Origin: Thysanoteuthis rhombus
Taxonomy: Eukaryota > Mollusca > Cephalopoda > Oegopsida > Thysanoteuthidae
Length of the DNA stretch: 64,000 bases
NCBI GenBank assembly: GCA_963457665.1
Contig: OY735216.1
Location: 41,228,794-41,292,793 of the forward strand
Direction of reading: 5' to 3'
In this document: positions 43,506 to 55,354 of the stretch, piece after piece
Layout of the letters: each line of letters starts with the position of its first letter
Position numbering within the stretch: the first letter of the stretch is position 1
Position numbers and translations under genes: made by a program
The notes under the pieces: generated by a model
Databases searched by the model: none
Told to the model about the DNA's origin: nothing
Seen by the model: only the letters and a program-made list of their open reading frames with translations

Positions 43506-45703
43506 TAGTAGTATTATACTCGTACTATGTGATAGGAGAAATTTTTACTTATAAATATCTGGTTTTGATCGTTTCTATAGAAACCAAAAGCAATAAAATC
43601 GTCGAAACTGTAAAAAACAAAAATAAAAAAAAAACTAAGTATTGGCCTCAATCAGAATTAGGGGTAAGACATTTCGAGATCGATTTGTACGCCGTAATTC
43701 ACGGAATGTCCCAGAATCATGCAGTAGCAATTCTAACAAAGCAGGTTTGGTTGGTCGCTGAATAGAAACTGTCACTGACCAACGTCTTTTAGCAGCATGC
43801 TGTGTTGGGGTAATCAATTGGGAAAACAGAGTGATCAATGAATAAGTTACTTCTCTTGCCTTTTGTTGGACAGTGATCAGTAAAAAGTGATGAAAAAAAA
43901 GTATGGATACTGCTGGACATCTTCTGTCCTAGCATGCAGGTATATAAAATAACTCGAGGAGCTAAACGCCCAAACCTTCTTACAGGTCACCCTTGGGCAA
44001 GGTGTAATAATCGTTAACCTACTTCTGACATCGGTTGCCTGTTCAGGAATCCGGATGTCAATGAACCTACCGGACCATCACTGCAATGTCTCTCTTCCAG
44101 TCTTGGCGGTAGAGTGTCGGCTTTGCCAGAAGGAGTACTGAGACCAGTTCTCTTCTGGGTCTCTGACATCTATCTCTTTATTTAAAGCCATCTTCATCGT
44201 TCATTGAAACGAAGCAATCCACTCTGCACTGCAAGCAGAGCATCTATCCAAACCTCTGTCAGCCATTTTATTTCTCGGATCATTTGCACCTGTACTGGAG
44301 CAATTCGTAAAGTGAAGATGCTAATGAGATGTAAATATATATTTTGAAGCAGGGGTCGGGCTCTTTGTATTTGATACAGAAGGAATGCAGGATGTCTGCA
44401 AAAACAGGTTTTCAAAAGTTGGAATATGTTCCTTATTTATCAAATTTGATAGTAAAGAATGGTAAGGTATTTGATAAAGCAAAGCTATATTTAAAAAAAT
44501 TGGGCGTTTGGCTAACAACTTCGCCTCAGGAAAACCTACTTGCAACTGTAACTGAAACATAGTGGTTAGCGGCCCAGTTTCCCCACTCGGAGTCTACAGA
44601 AATAAACATGATCAAAAATAGATATGTCTATACCCATAGATATTTACTAAAGCTAGCTTGATTTTGCTCAAGATCACAACACTGAGGGACCCAGTGACGA
44701 TCGAACTGGTTTCATTTTACTCAACGGTAGGCGTTTAGTTTCAGTACTTACGTGAGCTCAGTCTCAGTCTACGTAAGGGATGGGTCGGAGGCCTACCGCC
44801 CCCAGCCAGGCCCCTGAGTTGGGGGTCAGGGTACGTGTCAGAAATTGTGAAATTAGTGAATAAAAACAATCCTGCAAACATATTTGAGCACCTCGCTATA
44901 GTGAAGTGATTAGCAAGATATTCTCGTATCCCACGCGTGTGGCCTTGCACCAGACTAAACATGTTTAGTAAATATTAGTCCCAGAGATCAATTTCAAAGG
45001 GGTCAATATCTAACTGAAAACTATAAAGCTTTGCTAAGTTCTCATTATTTCCATTTTTGTTAGAAATCATCTATCAAAACAGAGAATATATTCAATATAG
45101 TCTTCTTCGGTTTTTAAGTGATTCTGGCTTCGTAGGAACGTGTCTTCGGGCTGCACAAATTGAAAATATCAACTTTTATTCCTTATGTCTATAAAAAGAC
45201 GTTAATTTTTATTACTTTGAGATTACACTCACGGAAAAAAAATTGTGTTTATCTAAAATTGGTCCCTTAGTTTATGTCCGGCTGTGTTTACGCTTGTTTT
45301 TCGTTTTTCTTTTTCAATTCGGACTTCAAGATCACCGCACAACAAGAGCCGTGATTAGTGACTTATTCGTCACTCACCCTTTCTTCAATATCTTAATTGA
45401 TCATCCACAACAAAGTATGCTGCCAAAAGAAGTTTCTATGAGTGGCTAACCAGACCTGTTTCCTGTGTCTTTAGAATAATATTGTCCAGATGATGATGGA
45501 AAATTAATTAATTAATCGAAATAATCACAATTTGGTCGATGATTTTTTGTTGGTTAATCAAATATCCGTGACAACATGTGTGTTAAGTCGAATTGAAAAA
45601 AAATACTTCATCTTACTCCCTCTCACCAAATGAATACATGGAACCCGCAAAGATATGTATACATCCACACACGCAAATATACCATCACAGAGACACAATT
45701 CTG

Positions 45704-45708
<5 letters not shown>
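43503..45708. other. Unassigned sequence, one possible RT scrap
   Basis: A + frame at about 44105-44180 reads LPEGVLRPVLFW, faintly like the RT motif (GVPQGSVLGPLLF). I give this low weight. Frames of 60-136 codons elsewhere have no recognised domain. Confidence 0.3.

Positions 45709-45753
<45 letters not shown>
45709..45753. repeat. (TA)n microsatellite
   Basis: About 22 TA units. Confidence 0.95.
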
Positions 45754-45755
<2 letters not shown>

Positions 45756-46014
45756 CACGTTATGGCTTATATGGGAGAGTAACCATATACGAAAACATGC
45801 TCACAAAATTTAAGCATCTATCGATATTCAAATCAATAAATGCAAAAATAGACATATGTATAAAAGTAACGCCTCCCAAAGTAAAAAAACAAAACAAAAA
45901 CAAAAAACAAACTCCAGCGTAAACATTCTGACTACAGTGATGATCAGAGCCCCAATCTCCTTGAGGAAAGTGCTTCCCTCACGAAATGATTATACATATC
46001 ACACCCACAACCAC

Positions 46015-46200
46015 ACACAAATACACTAGTTCTTGTAAATCACCAAGTTGGGCAACATCAACCTTGGTCTGGACCCAGCTGGGTCACCGTCTACGGATAC
46101 TAGATGCCATAAGCGGCAGGGTATCATGTACAAAACCATCGCAGCAATCACGTTATTCCTCCAAAGGAAGAAATCGAACCCCACTGTACGCTTAACAAAG
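46015..46200 (+). repeat. 5S rRNA-derived SINE, copy 5
   Basis: CTAGTTCTTGTAAATCACCA, AGTTGGGCAACATCAACCTT, GGTCTGGACCCAGCTGGGTC and then GATGCCATAAGCGGCAGGG follow the 5S order with heavy decay. The junction GCCATAAGC is the same as in copies 3 and 4. Confidence 0.65.
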
Positions 46201-46371
46201 CAAGCCAAAATTACCCCCAAAACAAATTATAGATGAAAAATAGTGCTGGGTGATCAAAATTAAATTTTAGAAAAAAAGATTTGGTGGGTGATTTGTCAAA
46301 TTTTCACCCCCCATCCCCTCCAAACCCAACAATACTCACAACTAAATGTTTCAGATGTTGATGCCTTGCAT

Positions 46372-46396
46372 ACATATATATACTCTCCCCCTCTCT

Positions 46397-46456
<60 letters not shown>

Positions 46457-46508
46457 TATATATATATATTATGTGTATTATCTAACACGTGTATATAACA
46501 TAGAGTGC

Positions 46509-46563
<55 letters not shown>

Positions 46564-46647
46564 ACACGTATAGAATATATTGAGAGAATATGCATAACAT
46601 ATTAATAGCATATATATATATATACATATATAACATAAATATATGAT

Positions 46648-46703
<56 letters not shown>
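46372..46703. repeat. Cluster of (TA)n, (CA)n and (TC)n microsatellites
   Basis: Three (TA)n runs (46398-46448, 46512-46556, 46672-46703) are linked by TATA-like degenerate sequence and a (TC)n run at 46650-46671. Confidence 0.95.
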
Positions 46704-46705
<2 letters not shown>

Positions 46706-48505
46706 CCATAATTTATTTGTTTTGTAACAAAAATAGATATCCAAATGTGTTCCTTTTAGATTTAATCATTATCAATCGATCATTCACAACTTACAAATAT
46801 TCAATAGATCTTAACTACACAGGTAAAAATTCTTCGCACAGACCTTTGGGCATTTCGTGTACTGGCCAAGCCAGCTTAGGACAACCCACCCGGATCTTTG
46901 TTCGTGAAGCCTAGGCACACGTACACAAATATATATATGTATGTGTATTGAGACAGAAGTTATGTTTTGCACCATACTGTGAGTTTGTGTATGGAGAGGG
47001 AATTAGTGAGAGAGAAAAACATATTTTGTTAACAGCAAATGTCTGTATGGGTGCATGGCTGTTTGTGTGTGTGTGTGTGCGCACGCGCTTGTACGTATAG
47101 GTATGTGCAAGCATGTGTGTATATGTGCGCGTGTCAATCTCTGTCGATTTCTGACTCTGAGCTTATGCATGTGTGTTTGTATGTAAGTGCGTCTATATAC
47201 TCGTGCCAATCTCAGTCTATTTCCCTGACACTCTGCTTGTTGTTGCTGAGTGAAGCCGAGGTGTGTCGACATGAGCGTTACTCCCCTTCCTCTCTTTTTC
47301 CTTTTTTGCTATTTTAATTATTTCGAAGCATCTGTTCTTTATAATTTACGCTTTTCCTTCAAATTCAACCCATCTGCAAAATAATAATACACAGTTTCCC
47401 ACATCCCAATAGAGACTCGACGATGTTAGCCAGTGCCCTGTACCGGGAGGCTGTTAACAAAACAACACTATTCGCGGGGGGCGGGGGCGTTTTGCTGGGG
47501 CGTGTAAGTTCATGCGATCAGAATAACAGTGAAAATATGAAGTATCTCGCTGCCAAAATTTCTCTTGGATTCAAACTCAATACAGAATCCAGATGTCTGT
47601 CTGAAGTTTTGCGATGATGAATTATTATACATAGACCTTTTCGGACTATGGTCGTCATCTTGATTGCTTTTGAGTACACAACGTTTCTGCTGCGGTACGC
47701 TTTGGCCTTCTTCAAGTATATTTCTTTGAAAGCACAATCGGAATGTAAGGACGATAACCCCATTTTATCTTCGGGGGTAGATAATGCAAGACAACAAGAG
47801 CAACATGCTTAATCTAAGACTTAAATGAGGTTAAATGAACCCACGGTAGGAAAAGACAATTCTCCTTGTATTGAATATTAGAATGAATGCAGAATCCAAA
47901 GTGCATAAGAACGTTTGCATCAGATAAGCCTTTCAATCCCATACTTTGCCAGTTTCCTAAATCAAGACATAAACCAAAGGAAGGCAGTGGGGTACAACGA
48001 CCAAAACATGGCGTACACCCGCCTCCCCCCCAAAAACCCTAACCCAGATTGGAGCATTAGTCCAGAGATGTCTGTGTTTAAGAATAAGAATCCAGTTTTA
48101 AATTAAAATAGATGAGAGAAAAATTATACTCTTTTAATGGGCATCCGCAAAGGAAGGGGTGGTGGTCATTCGATCCCTATTCCCCTGGAGTGCAAAAAAT
48201 ACTCGATTCATTTTAAAGATAAGTCTTTTTTTAGCTCACTTATACACCTTCAAACTTGACAGTTAGCACCAATGATTTTTGTGCATAACTTTATAGTCTT
48301 GTTTCAATCTAAAAAAAAAAGTGTATCCTTTAATCGTTGGCCCAAACCCCCTCAATTCTTAATCTGAATAAACACTGACGTATAAATTCGGGTGAAACGT
48401 TTTAAATTTCGCATAAAATAGTATAAACTGGACAAAATCGGGGAAAATTCACCAAGTCAAGCCTTTTGCCCTACTTAGAGGAAGAGTTCCCATACGCTCA
48501 TGTAT
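46704..48505. other. Unassigned sequence
   Basis: TG-rich at 47055-47130, otherwise mixed. Frames up to 92 codons have no recognised domain. Confidence 0.4.
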
Positions 48506-48509
48506 ATGA

Positions 48510-48572
48510 GTATGTTAAAATCAACTTTTCAAAGTGCATCAGATATTTTTTTTTTGCTGACTGCATATTCGC
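48510..48572 (+). mobile_element. Mariner-like MITE, right-end fragment c
   Basis: TATGTTAAAATCAACTTTTC, AAAGTGCATCAGATATT, a T-run, GCTGACTGCA is a decayed right terminus of the CAGTGAGTGC family. Confidence 0.5.
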
Positions 48573-49240
48573 TGCAACAATAACAAGTCTGTATGTATAA
48601 CATAATTATTATTTTCTAATATTATTCAACGAACAAATGCATTTAGTTGTTTGGATAGATAATAAATTCGTCTACCACAAACTTGAGTCAGGTTCCAAAC
48701 ATTGCAATACAAATCGCCACACCCGTAATTGTGAAAAAACCTGATGAAATATGAAAAATGTATGCTCTTGTTGGTTCTTAAAGACATGTGTAATTTTTTC
48801 AGAGACCGTGGAAATGGCAGGGGGAAGGGGAGAGGAGCAGGGGAAGGGGAATGAAAAGTAGTCGGGAATGAAACAAAGATGTTTGCTAAAGAAGACCAGC
48901 TGAATTCAGCAGTCGAGATGAAAAAAAAAAGAAGAAAGATGAGAGAGTAAAATGAGGAGGAATTGAACTCACTTCCAAGAGTCTTTTAACAGGATTTGGT
49001 CAAGTGCCTGGGATCGTCGCTTCAGACAACTTCCATCAGTTTTTTTTTTTTTTTTTTTTGTAGATTTCGACCACTAAGTATACTGTTAGAAAAGCAATAG
49101 GTGTTTTTTTAAGTAAATGGAAATAATCAATGAGGGGAGGTGGTAGCGTCTTTGTTGTGTTTGATTGATTCGATACGTCAGATCTTCTCGAAGCAGAGTC
49201 TCAAACTCAGCGACAAACTTTGGATTATTTTTGTACTAGT
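48573..49240. other. Unassigned sequence
   Basis: Contains GA/G-rich 48815-48850 and a T-run at 49040-49060. No gene was recognised. Confidence 0.45.
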
Positions 49241-49729
49241 TACTACCTATGAAAATATTCATGTACATATTTCTATGAGATGATATTTTTTAGAAAAGAA
49301 TTATGTTAATGTATTCAAGAAATGGACATATTTTGTCGGACAGAATGAATTATAAATTGCGTTATATCATATCGGAACTTATTTGAAATGATCTCCTTTT
49401 GTTACACAGTTGATATATAACTCAATATAGAGAACGTAAATAGAATACACAAAAAAAGAAAATGGGGCTGCAGCAGGATATACATATATGTGTGTGTATA
49501 GTTTATTCTGGGTCTATTCGTTTCCTTCAACACGACAGTTATGTATTAAGAAATGGATGTATATCATCCGACAAAATGATTATAAATTGCGTAATATCAT
49601 ATTGAAACTTATTTGACATGATCTCTCGTTATTACACCGTTAATGTATCACTCGCCCAAGACAACGTGAATAGAATTAAAGAAAATGGAGCTGCTGCAGG
49701 AATCGAACCTGCCACCGATAGGGTAGCTG

Positions 49730-49735
<6 letters not shown>
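49241..49735. repeat. Imperfect tandem duplication, period about 230 bp
   Basis: 49302-49482 and 49540-49712 match in order: CAAGAAATGGACATATTTTG / TAAGAAATGGATGTATATCA, ATAAATTGCGTTATATCAT / ATAAATTGCGTAATATCAT, GAAAATGGGGCTGCAGCAGG / GAAAATGGAGCTGCTGCAGG. The second ends in AATCGAACCTGCCACC, a B-box-like reversed tRNA motif, so the unit may be a SINE or element end. Confidence 0.7.
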
Positions 49736-49766
<31 letters not shown>

Positions 49767-49800
49767 CACACACACACTCGTGTGTGTGTGTGTGCAAACG
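49736..49800. repeat. (TA)n-(CA)n-(GT)n compound microsatellite
   Basis: TA, CA and GT runs in succession, immediately after the tandem duplication. Confidence 0.9.
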
Positions 49801-49870
49801 CATGTGGTAAAAAAAATTTCTACCCGTGTTTCTGTGGAGTTCGAGCGGTTTCTCTTATTTAGAGACTTAA
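49801..49870 (+). repeat. Short dispersed repeat shared with 58.4 kb
   Basis: GCATGTGGTAAAAAAAATTT, CTACCCGTGTTTCTGTGGAG, TTCGAGCGGTTTCTC matches the minus strand of about 58450-58515 at more than 85% by eye. Confidence 0.65.
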
Positions 49871-50848
49871 TTGTTTATAAGTTTGTCATTTCAAATAGCG
49901 GGTAGGAGATATTTTATATCACCAAAATCGTTACTCTTGGGTGGAAGAGTCCATTGTTGCAAAGAGAAAAACAGAAAAGTCACATTCTTATTGTACGAGT
50001 TGGTTGTAGTTGAGAGTGATGTCAAGTTCGAGTGGACGAAGACATTCTTTTGTCAAACACAGTCTCATGAGTGTGCTTCACGGTGTCCCTGTCACAACTA
50101 AAAAAAAAAAAGGGTTACGGTGCGTAGATGTGTCAGTGAATATCGGTGAGTGAGTATGGGTATGGAGGTTAGTAAGTGGGATGGAGGCCGAAAAGCTACC
50201 ATCTGTCATTTAAAACAAAATTCTCTCCAAGAGTACATGCCGGGAAGATTTTACTAAGCTACAAATTTGGCAGATATTTTAAGCTCGGATCCAGGGATGG
50301 GTGAGGGGAACAGGGAGCCCCGCCCCTTACCCTGCTCAAAGCAAAATGAAAAATTATTCCCTTTAAATATATAGATAGAGAAATTTACTTATATAATAAA
50401 CAGTGTTTTTTTTTCCTCTTTCTGTCCGTAACAGAAGGTAACAGTAGAAGGTAACTGTTTTGCAAATAGAGATATCTTCTTTCCATTACATGGAATGGTG
50501 GACTCTTTCACTAAAACGAGTGCAGTAGCTTCTTTTCTGAAATAAAAATCATCAACATAAAAGAACATATGTTTAAATTTGTCTTCCAACTCAAAATCCA
50601 CTTGGACTTCTAAAAATTCTAGATCCGCCCTTGTATGTACTAACAGAGCACCCAGTGGGGTTCAGTTTCACGTCACTGACGAATGATTTGTAAGCCTTAC
50701 GGCAAGAGCCCACGCTATAGATTTGGCTAACCACAAAATGCGCATAAGGTGCCGGGCTGGTGGGGCTTATTAACAAAACTGAAGAAATACCAAGACAACG
50801 TAAAATTGATTCCTTTTTTGAAAATCTTCTGAGTTAATAATGTGTATG
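49871..50848. other. Unassigned sequence
   Basis: Frames of 60-76 codons have no recognised domain. Confidence 0.4.
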
Positions 50849-51172
50849 TGTGAGTGAGAGTGAGAGAGTGGGTGAGAGTGAGAGTGAGAGAGTGAGTGAG
50901 AGAGAGAGTGAGTGAGAGAGAGTGAGTGAGTGAGTGAGAGAGAGTGAGTGAGTGAGTGAGAGAGAGTGAGTGAGTGAGAGAGAGAGAGTGAGTGAGAGAG
51001 AGTGAGTGAGTGAGTGAGTGAGAGAGAGTGAGTGAGTGAGAGTGAGTGAGTGAGAGTGAGTGAGAGTGAAAGTGAGAGAGAAAGAATGAGAGTGAGAGAG
51101 AGAGTGAGCATGTGAGAGAGAGTGACAGAGAGAGAGTTACAGAGAGAGAGAGAGAGCGAGAGAGAGAAAACT
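50849..51172 (+). repeat. (GAGT)n/(GA)n minisatellite
   Basis: Mixtures of GTGAGTGAGTGAGAGAGA units over about 320 bp, purine-rich with T on the + strand. The 154- and 113-codon minus-strand frames are repeat translations. Confidence 0.95.
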
Positions 51173-52051
51173 TAGAACAAAAGCGTAGCACGAGGGAAAA
51201 TGTCGGAAAGGTGGAAAGACAGAGAAAACCAGTGACAGAAAGAAATCTGTGAGATTTGGGGTACCGAGGGCTTGACTTATTGAGGCCCGCCCCTCCAATA
51301 TTTAGTGAGATTTGTCAACAGAGATATAGAAGATTAACTTCTATTTATAAAGCTTTTGTGGGCCTCCCCCTCCATTTGCGACCAGTGGTGTGTTTTTTTC
51401 AATAGCCTCTGCTCAGTTACGCCTTTGGGTATAAAACTCAAAGGGAAGTACTCAACAGAAGAAATATTTCAGGCATTTTAAAAAAAAAGAAAAATATCTT
51501 TCATTTTCCTCAGACGATATTGAAAATCTCACATTTTAATATTACCCTGTTTTGATGGAATGGACGGGGCCACATTTTAACTGACGTTCATTTCAGCAAA
51601 ACAGAACTGCAGCCTATTGGACTTTACAGATTATCGCTACAAAACTTCGAGGAAAAGGGTTTCACAAATTTACTGCACGAAGGGAAAACGTTCTTCACGG
51701 TATAAAAATCATTCCCGGCTTGGGGGCAATATAATCGCAAATAGTTCTCTATACTTTGTATTGATTACTTTAAAAAGTTACTGACCATCTTCACTAGGTC
51801 CAGAAATATGGATTCAATCAAAATTTTTCCATCTAAGCAGTTCAGTAAACGAACAATAATGATAATGACAGTAATAGATCAGCGAAAATTTGGTAACATC
51901 TGGGAAAAAATGAGATCCTTTCTCAACTATAGTCAGAAAAATCACATGGCCTACGGCCTTCGCCTTGAAAATAGGCATCCCCAATCCAATTCTCAGCTTC
52001 TGAGGCGCAAATCTCGCCAACAACTTGAACCATTGACATAAGCACATAATC
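51173..52051. other. Unassigned sequence
   Basis: A pair of reversed GGCCC(G/C)CCCCTCCA-like bits at 51283 and 51362 suggests a decayed element. No gene was recognised. Confidence 0.4.
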
Positions 52052-52052
52052 A

Positions 52053-52113
<61 letters not shown>
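52052..52113. repeat. (TC)n-(TA)n microsatellite
   Basis: A short TC run then about 24 TA units. Confidence 0.95.
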
Positions 52114-52116
<3 letters not shown>

Positions 52117-52477
52117 GGTTTACTATAATCTCTCTAATAAATCATTTTCGTCTTTAGAAGTGTAGTATTATTCAAAACTAGAAAGCACTCCAAGACTGCA
52201 TACCTCTGCCAATACCGTACGCCAATACAAACAAATATCAAAAAAGTAAGGAGAGAACGTTAGATGTACAAATACTGAATAACTTCCCTTCAGATTTAAA
52301 TCTGCCTTTTTTTTCATCTCTAGTTTTTAACCTCTTTCCTTGTAGAATAATGAAATATATCAAATGGGAAATGAAAAAGGGGAAAAGTCAGTCTTTTAAT
52401 AGAAAACCGATTAGGGAAGGGATGAGCGTGGTGTGCCTATTTTTGTCTGAATTGAGTGGCGGAAAGGAAGAAAAGAA

Positions 52478-53075
52478 AGAAATCCTAAGAAGGTGTTGAA
52501 CAAGAAGAAGAGCAAAGCAGAGCAATAGAAGGGGGACAAGAAGTCTGTAGAAGAAGGAGAAAGAGAAGAAGTCTGTAGAAGAAGGAGAAAGAGAAGAAGT
52601 CTGTAGAAGAAGGAGAAAGAGAAGAAGTCTGTAGAAGAAGGAGAAAAAGAAGAAGTCTGTTGAAGGAGAAGAAAGAGAAGAAGTCTGTAGAAGAAGAAGA
52701 AGGAAGAAGAAGAATCTGTGGAAGAAGAAGAAGGAAGAAGAAGAATCTGTGGAAGGAAGAAGAAGAATCTGTGGAAGGAAGAAGAAGAATCTGTGGAAGG
52801 AAGAAGAAGAAATCTGTAGAAGGAAGAAGAAGAAATTTGTAGAAGGAAGAAGAAGAAATCTGTGGAAGGAAGAAGAAGAAATCTGTAGAAGGAGAAGAAG
52901 ATGCCTGTAGAAGGAGAAGAAGTAGTCCGTAGAAGGAGAAGAAGTAGTCTGTAGAAGGAGAAGAAGAAGTCTGTAGAAGGAGAAGAATGTAGAAGAAGAA
53001 GAATGTAGAAGAAGAAGAAGTATGAAGAAGAAAAGAAGAAACGAGAAAAAATGATCAAGAAGAGGAAGAAGAAGT
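52478..53075 (+). repeat. GAA-rich minisatellite with TCTGTAGAAGGAG core
   Basis: About 25 units of 20-27 bp, such as AGAAGTCTGTAGAAGAAGGA (early), AAGAATCTGTGGAAGGAAGA (middle) and AAGAAATCTGTAGAAGG (late). Unit type changes in blocks, showing local unit conversion or slippage. Minus-strand frames of 259 and 271 codons are repeat translations. Confidence 0.95.
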
Positions 53076-53309
53076 CTTGAAAGTGGAAGAACCGGTTGTG
53101 TCTCTGGGGGGCAGAAGAAGATAAAAAGGTCTGAAGGAAGACAAATAGAAATACGCGAATGGATGAAAGATAGATGAACGCCGACTTCATCCCATTTGGG
53201 CAAATATTACAACGCTGATGCCTTTGAAATGTTTATTAGATCTTGATTCTTCAACTGAGAAGGCGCCGGCACACGTTCAAAATGTTACTTACCTACCTAC
53301 CTTTATATA

Positions 53310-53535
53310 CAGTGAGTGCAAATAAGTATCCAAAACGTTTAAAAAAAATTGATTTTAACATTTCTATACAGCTACAAGCTTGACAGAACATGAACCATAA
53401 ATTTAAAAAAATACAGAATAATGATAAAAAAAAAGGAATAGAAAATATTTGGTCCAAATTCGGTCAATTGTGAAGCTATACAAGGGTGTTAAAATGAATG
53501 TTTTGAAATGTATCGGATATTTTTTGCACTCACTG
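53310..53535. mobile_element. Mariner-like MITE (CAGTGAGTGC family), complete copy
   Basis: It starts CAGTGAGTGCAAATAAGTAT and ends ATTTTTTGCACTCACTG, flanked by TA on both sides as expected for Tc1/mariner insertion. Terminal inverted repeats run about 75 bp (TTGATTTTAACATTTCTATA on the left; TTAAAATGAATGTTTTG read inverted on the right). It is 226 bp with no coding sequence. Confidence 0.85.
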
Positions 53536-53953
53536 TACGTACATACTTATATTTAAGAGAAGAAAAAGCGTGAGGAGAGAGATAGAGAGATAGAGAGAAA
53601 CGAATGTGCAGATTCCAAACAAGAGCTGAAGATCCATCCTACTGGCAGAATTTTCAACTAGTTCTAATGAGGCTTTTGGTGCCAATGAGAGATCAAAACT
53701 GTTTCTTTCGGGTTATCCTGATTCAAGCAGTCCACTGTGCAAAGGGGGAACTGTTTGGAAGGGGGCAGTGATCAAATCATATGCGGCAGGTAGGGTAGGA
53801 CGCTTTGGGTCCCCAGTGTGGTCCATACGCGAAGTTTCGGAAATTTTCGAATTTCCTTGCATCCGAGGAGCCAAATTTCGTGCATCTTAGCAGTTTGAGA
53901 TTAGAAAAAAAAAAAAAAGATACTATTTCCAGCAGAGTAACATTGGCATAAAA

Positions 53954-53955
<2 letters not shown>
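53536..53955. other. Unassigned sequence
   Basis: A short GA run at 53560-53600. Nothing else was recognised. Confidence 0.45.

Positions 53956-54010
<55 letters not shown>
53956..54010. repeat. (TA)n microsatellite
   Basis: About 27 TA units. Confidence 0.95.
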
Positions 54011-54015
<5 letters not shown>

Positions 54016-54689
54016 TATCAACTAGGAACGTAATTACAAGGGTCATTTTTTACTAAAAAAGATTAGGAAATATACATTATGTGAATTTGTAAAAATTGAC
54101 TCTAGTCAAGCTCTCAGAAATTGAGCAAAAAATATGAAAAAAAAAAATTACAACTCATTAGGATTCATTCATCAATCCACAATAAACAAACTAGATTAAA
54201 TCTGGTTTCCAGGCAAATTCCAGGAAATTCTGCTATTTTGGTGTAATTCAGTCGTAAGAATGGTTAATAATTGCGTAATCCATTTCAAAATGGTTTATTC
54301 TTACGTTCATATTTTGTTTTTATTTCTATTTACTTTTTTTTAAAAATCTGAAAAGGTTTGAGGGGCTGTGCCCCCACCTCGCTATTTACGGGCTAGATTT
54401 AATATCTTTGGCTACAATGTACAGTTCCGACGACATGGAGGTCATACAGAGTTAACGGAATAAGACATTAGAGTGTTTGAGAGATAGATAGAAATCATAT
54501 TACCTTGGGATTGAGCGTGAACACTGACCCTATACTACTATTATTTTGATTAGGTGTGTTTTTTTTTGCATTCTTTAAGTTAGTCTGTCACAGAGCAAAA
54601 TGAGGATAAAATAGTTAGATTATGTTGCACCACTCCTCCAAGAGAGGCGTATCTGCTAGCCTTGAAAATCAGCAATCGAACATCGATTT

Positions 54690-54890
54690 CTTTCAAGCGG
54701 AACATTCACAACTATCTCAGTCGTAAAGTAGGGTCGTAAATATTTACTGAGCCTAGCTTAGTCTGAGACAAATCCTCAGGTGTGGGGCACCTTTTGAGGA
54801 TCGGACTCACAGCTGGAGCGAAATCGTCTGTAAATCATTGCTGTTCAGTAGTAGGTTTGTAAATCGAACTATAATCAAATTTTAACTTAA
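54690..54890 (-). repeat. Partial SINE-like repeat sharing its head with the 55.5-kb SINE
   Basis: TAAATATTTACTGAGCCTAG, CACCTTTTGAGGATCGGACT, CACAG resembles 55548-55610 (ATATTCACCAAGTTTTACTG, GGAGTATCGGACTCAC). The core seen in full SINEs is absent here. Confidence 0.5.
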
Positions 54891-54892
54891 AA

Positions 54893-54905
54893 TCTCTCTC
54901 TCTCT

Positions 54906-54957
<52 letters not shown>
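54893..54957. repeat. (TC)n-(TA)n microsatellite
   Basis: A TC run then about 25 TA units. Confidence 0.95.
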
Positions 54958-54960
<3 letters not shown>

Positions 54961-55148
54961 CATTGAAGTGGACCATGCCTTACCAAGGACAGAGATATTT
55001 TAAGATGAATTCACTACTGCTAACTCTTCCATTTGTCAACTCTTCTCTGATAGTGACCAAAAGGGCTGTAACTACTTAGGATATTTAAAAACGAAATAAA
55101 ATCATTTTTACACTCACTCCTGTCTGTGAGTCTTCCATCTGCTCACCC

Positions 55149-55149
<1 letters not shown>

Positions 55150-55186
<37 letters not shown>

Positions 55187-55223
55187 CATATAAGTATATA
55201 CATACATATATACATATAAATAT

Positions 55224-55254
<31 letters not shown>

Positions 55255-55258
55255 ACAT
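55150..55258. repeat. (TA)n-(TACA)n microsatellite
   Basis: About 16 TA units, then TACA-type units. Confidence 0.95.
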
Positions 55259-55354
55259 ATGGCATATCCCCTCAGTGCGTAGGCGATCATGGCTTCCAAT
55301 CTTTAAAAAAAAAATTAATTTAATTTTTTTTTATTAAACTGTTCATTGCCATAA

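Noticed and set aside
44105-44180. Reverse-transcriptase motif LPEGVLRPVLFW
   Set aside because: Only one motif of about 12 residues resembles RT; neighbouring motifs (YxDD and others) are absent, so this could be chance.
50727-51191. 154-codon frame of SLSLTHSLS repeats
   Set aside because: Translation of the (GAGT)n/(GA)n array.
52388-53203. 259- and 271-codon minus-strand frames rich in Phe/Ser/Leu
   Set aside because: Artefacts of the GAA minisatellite read on the opposite strand.
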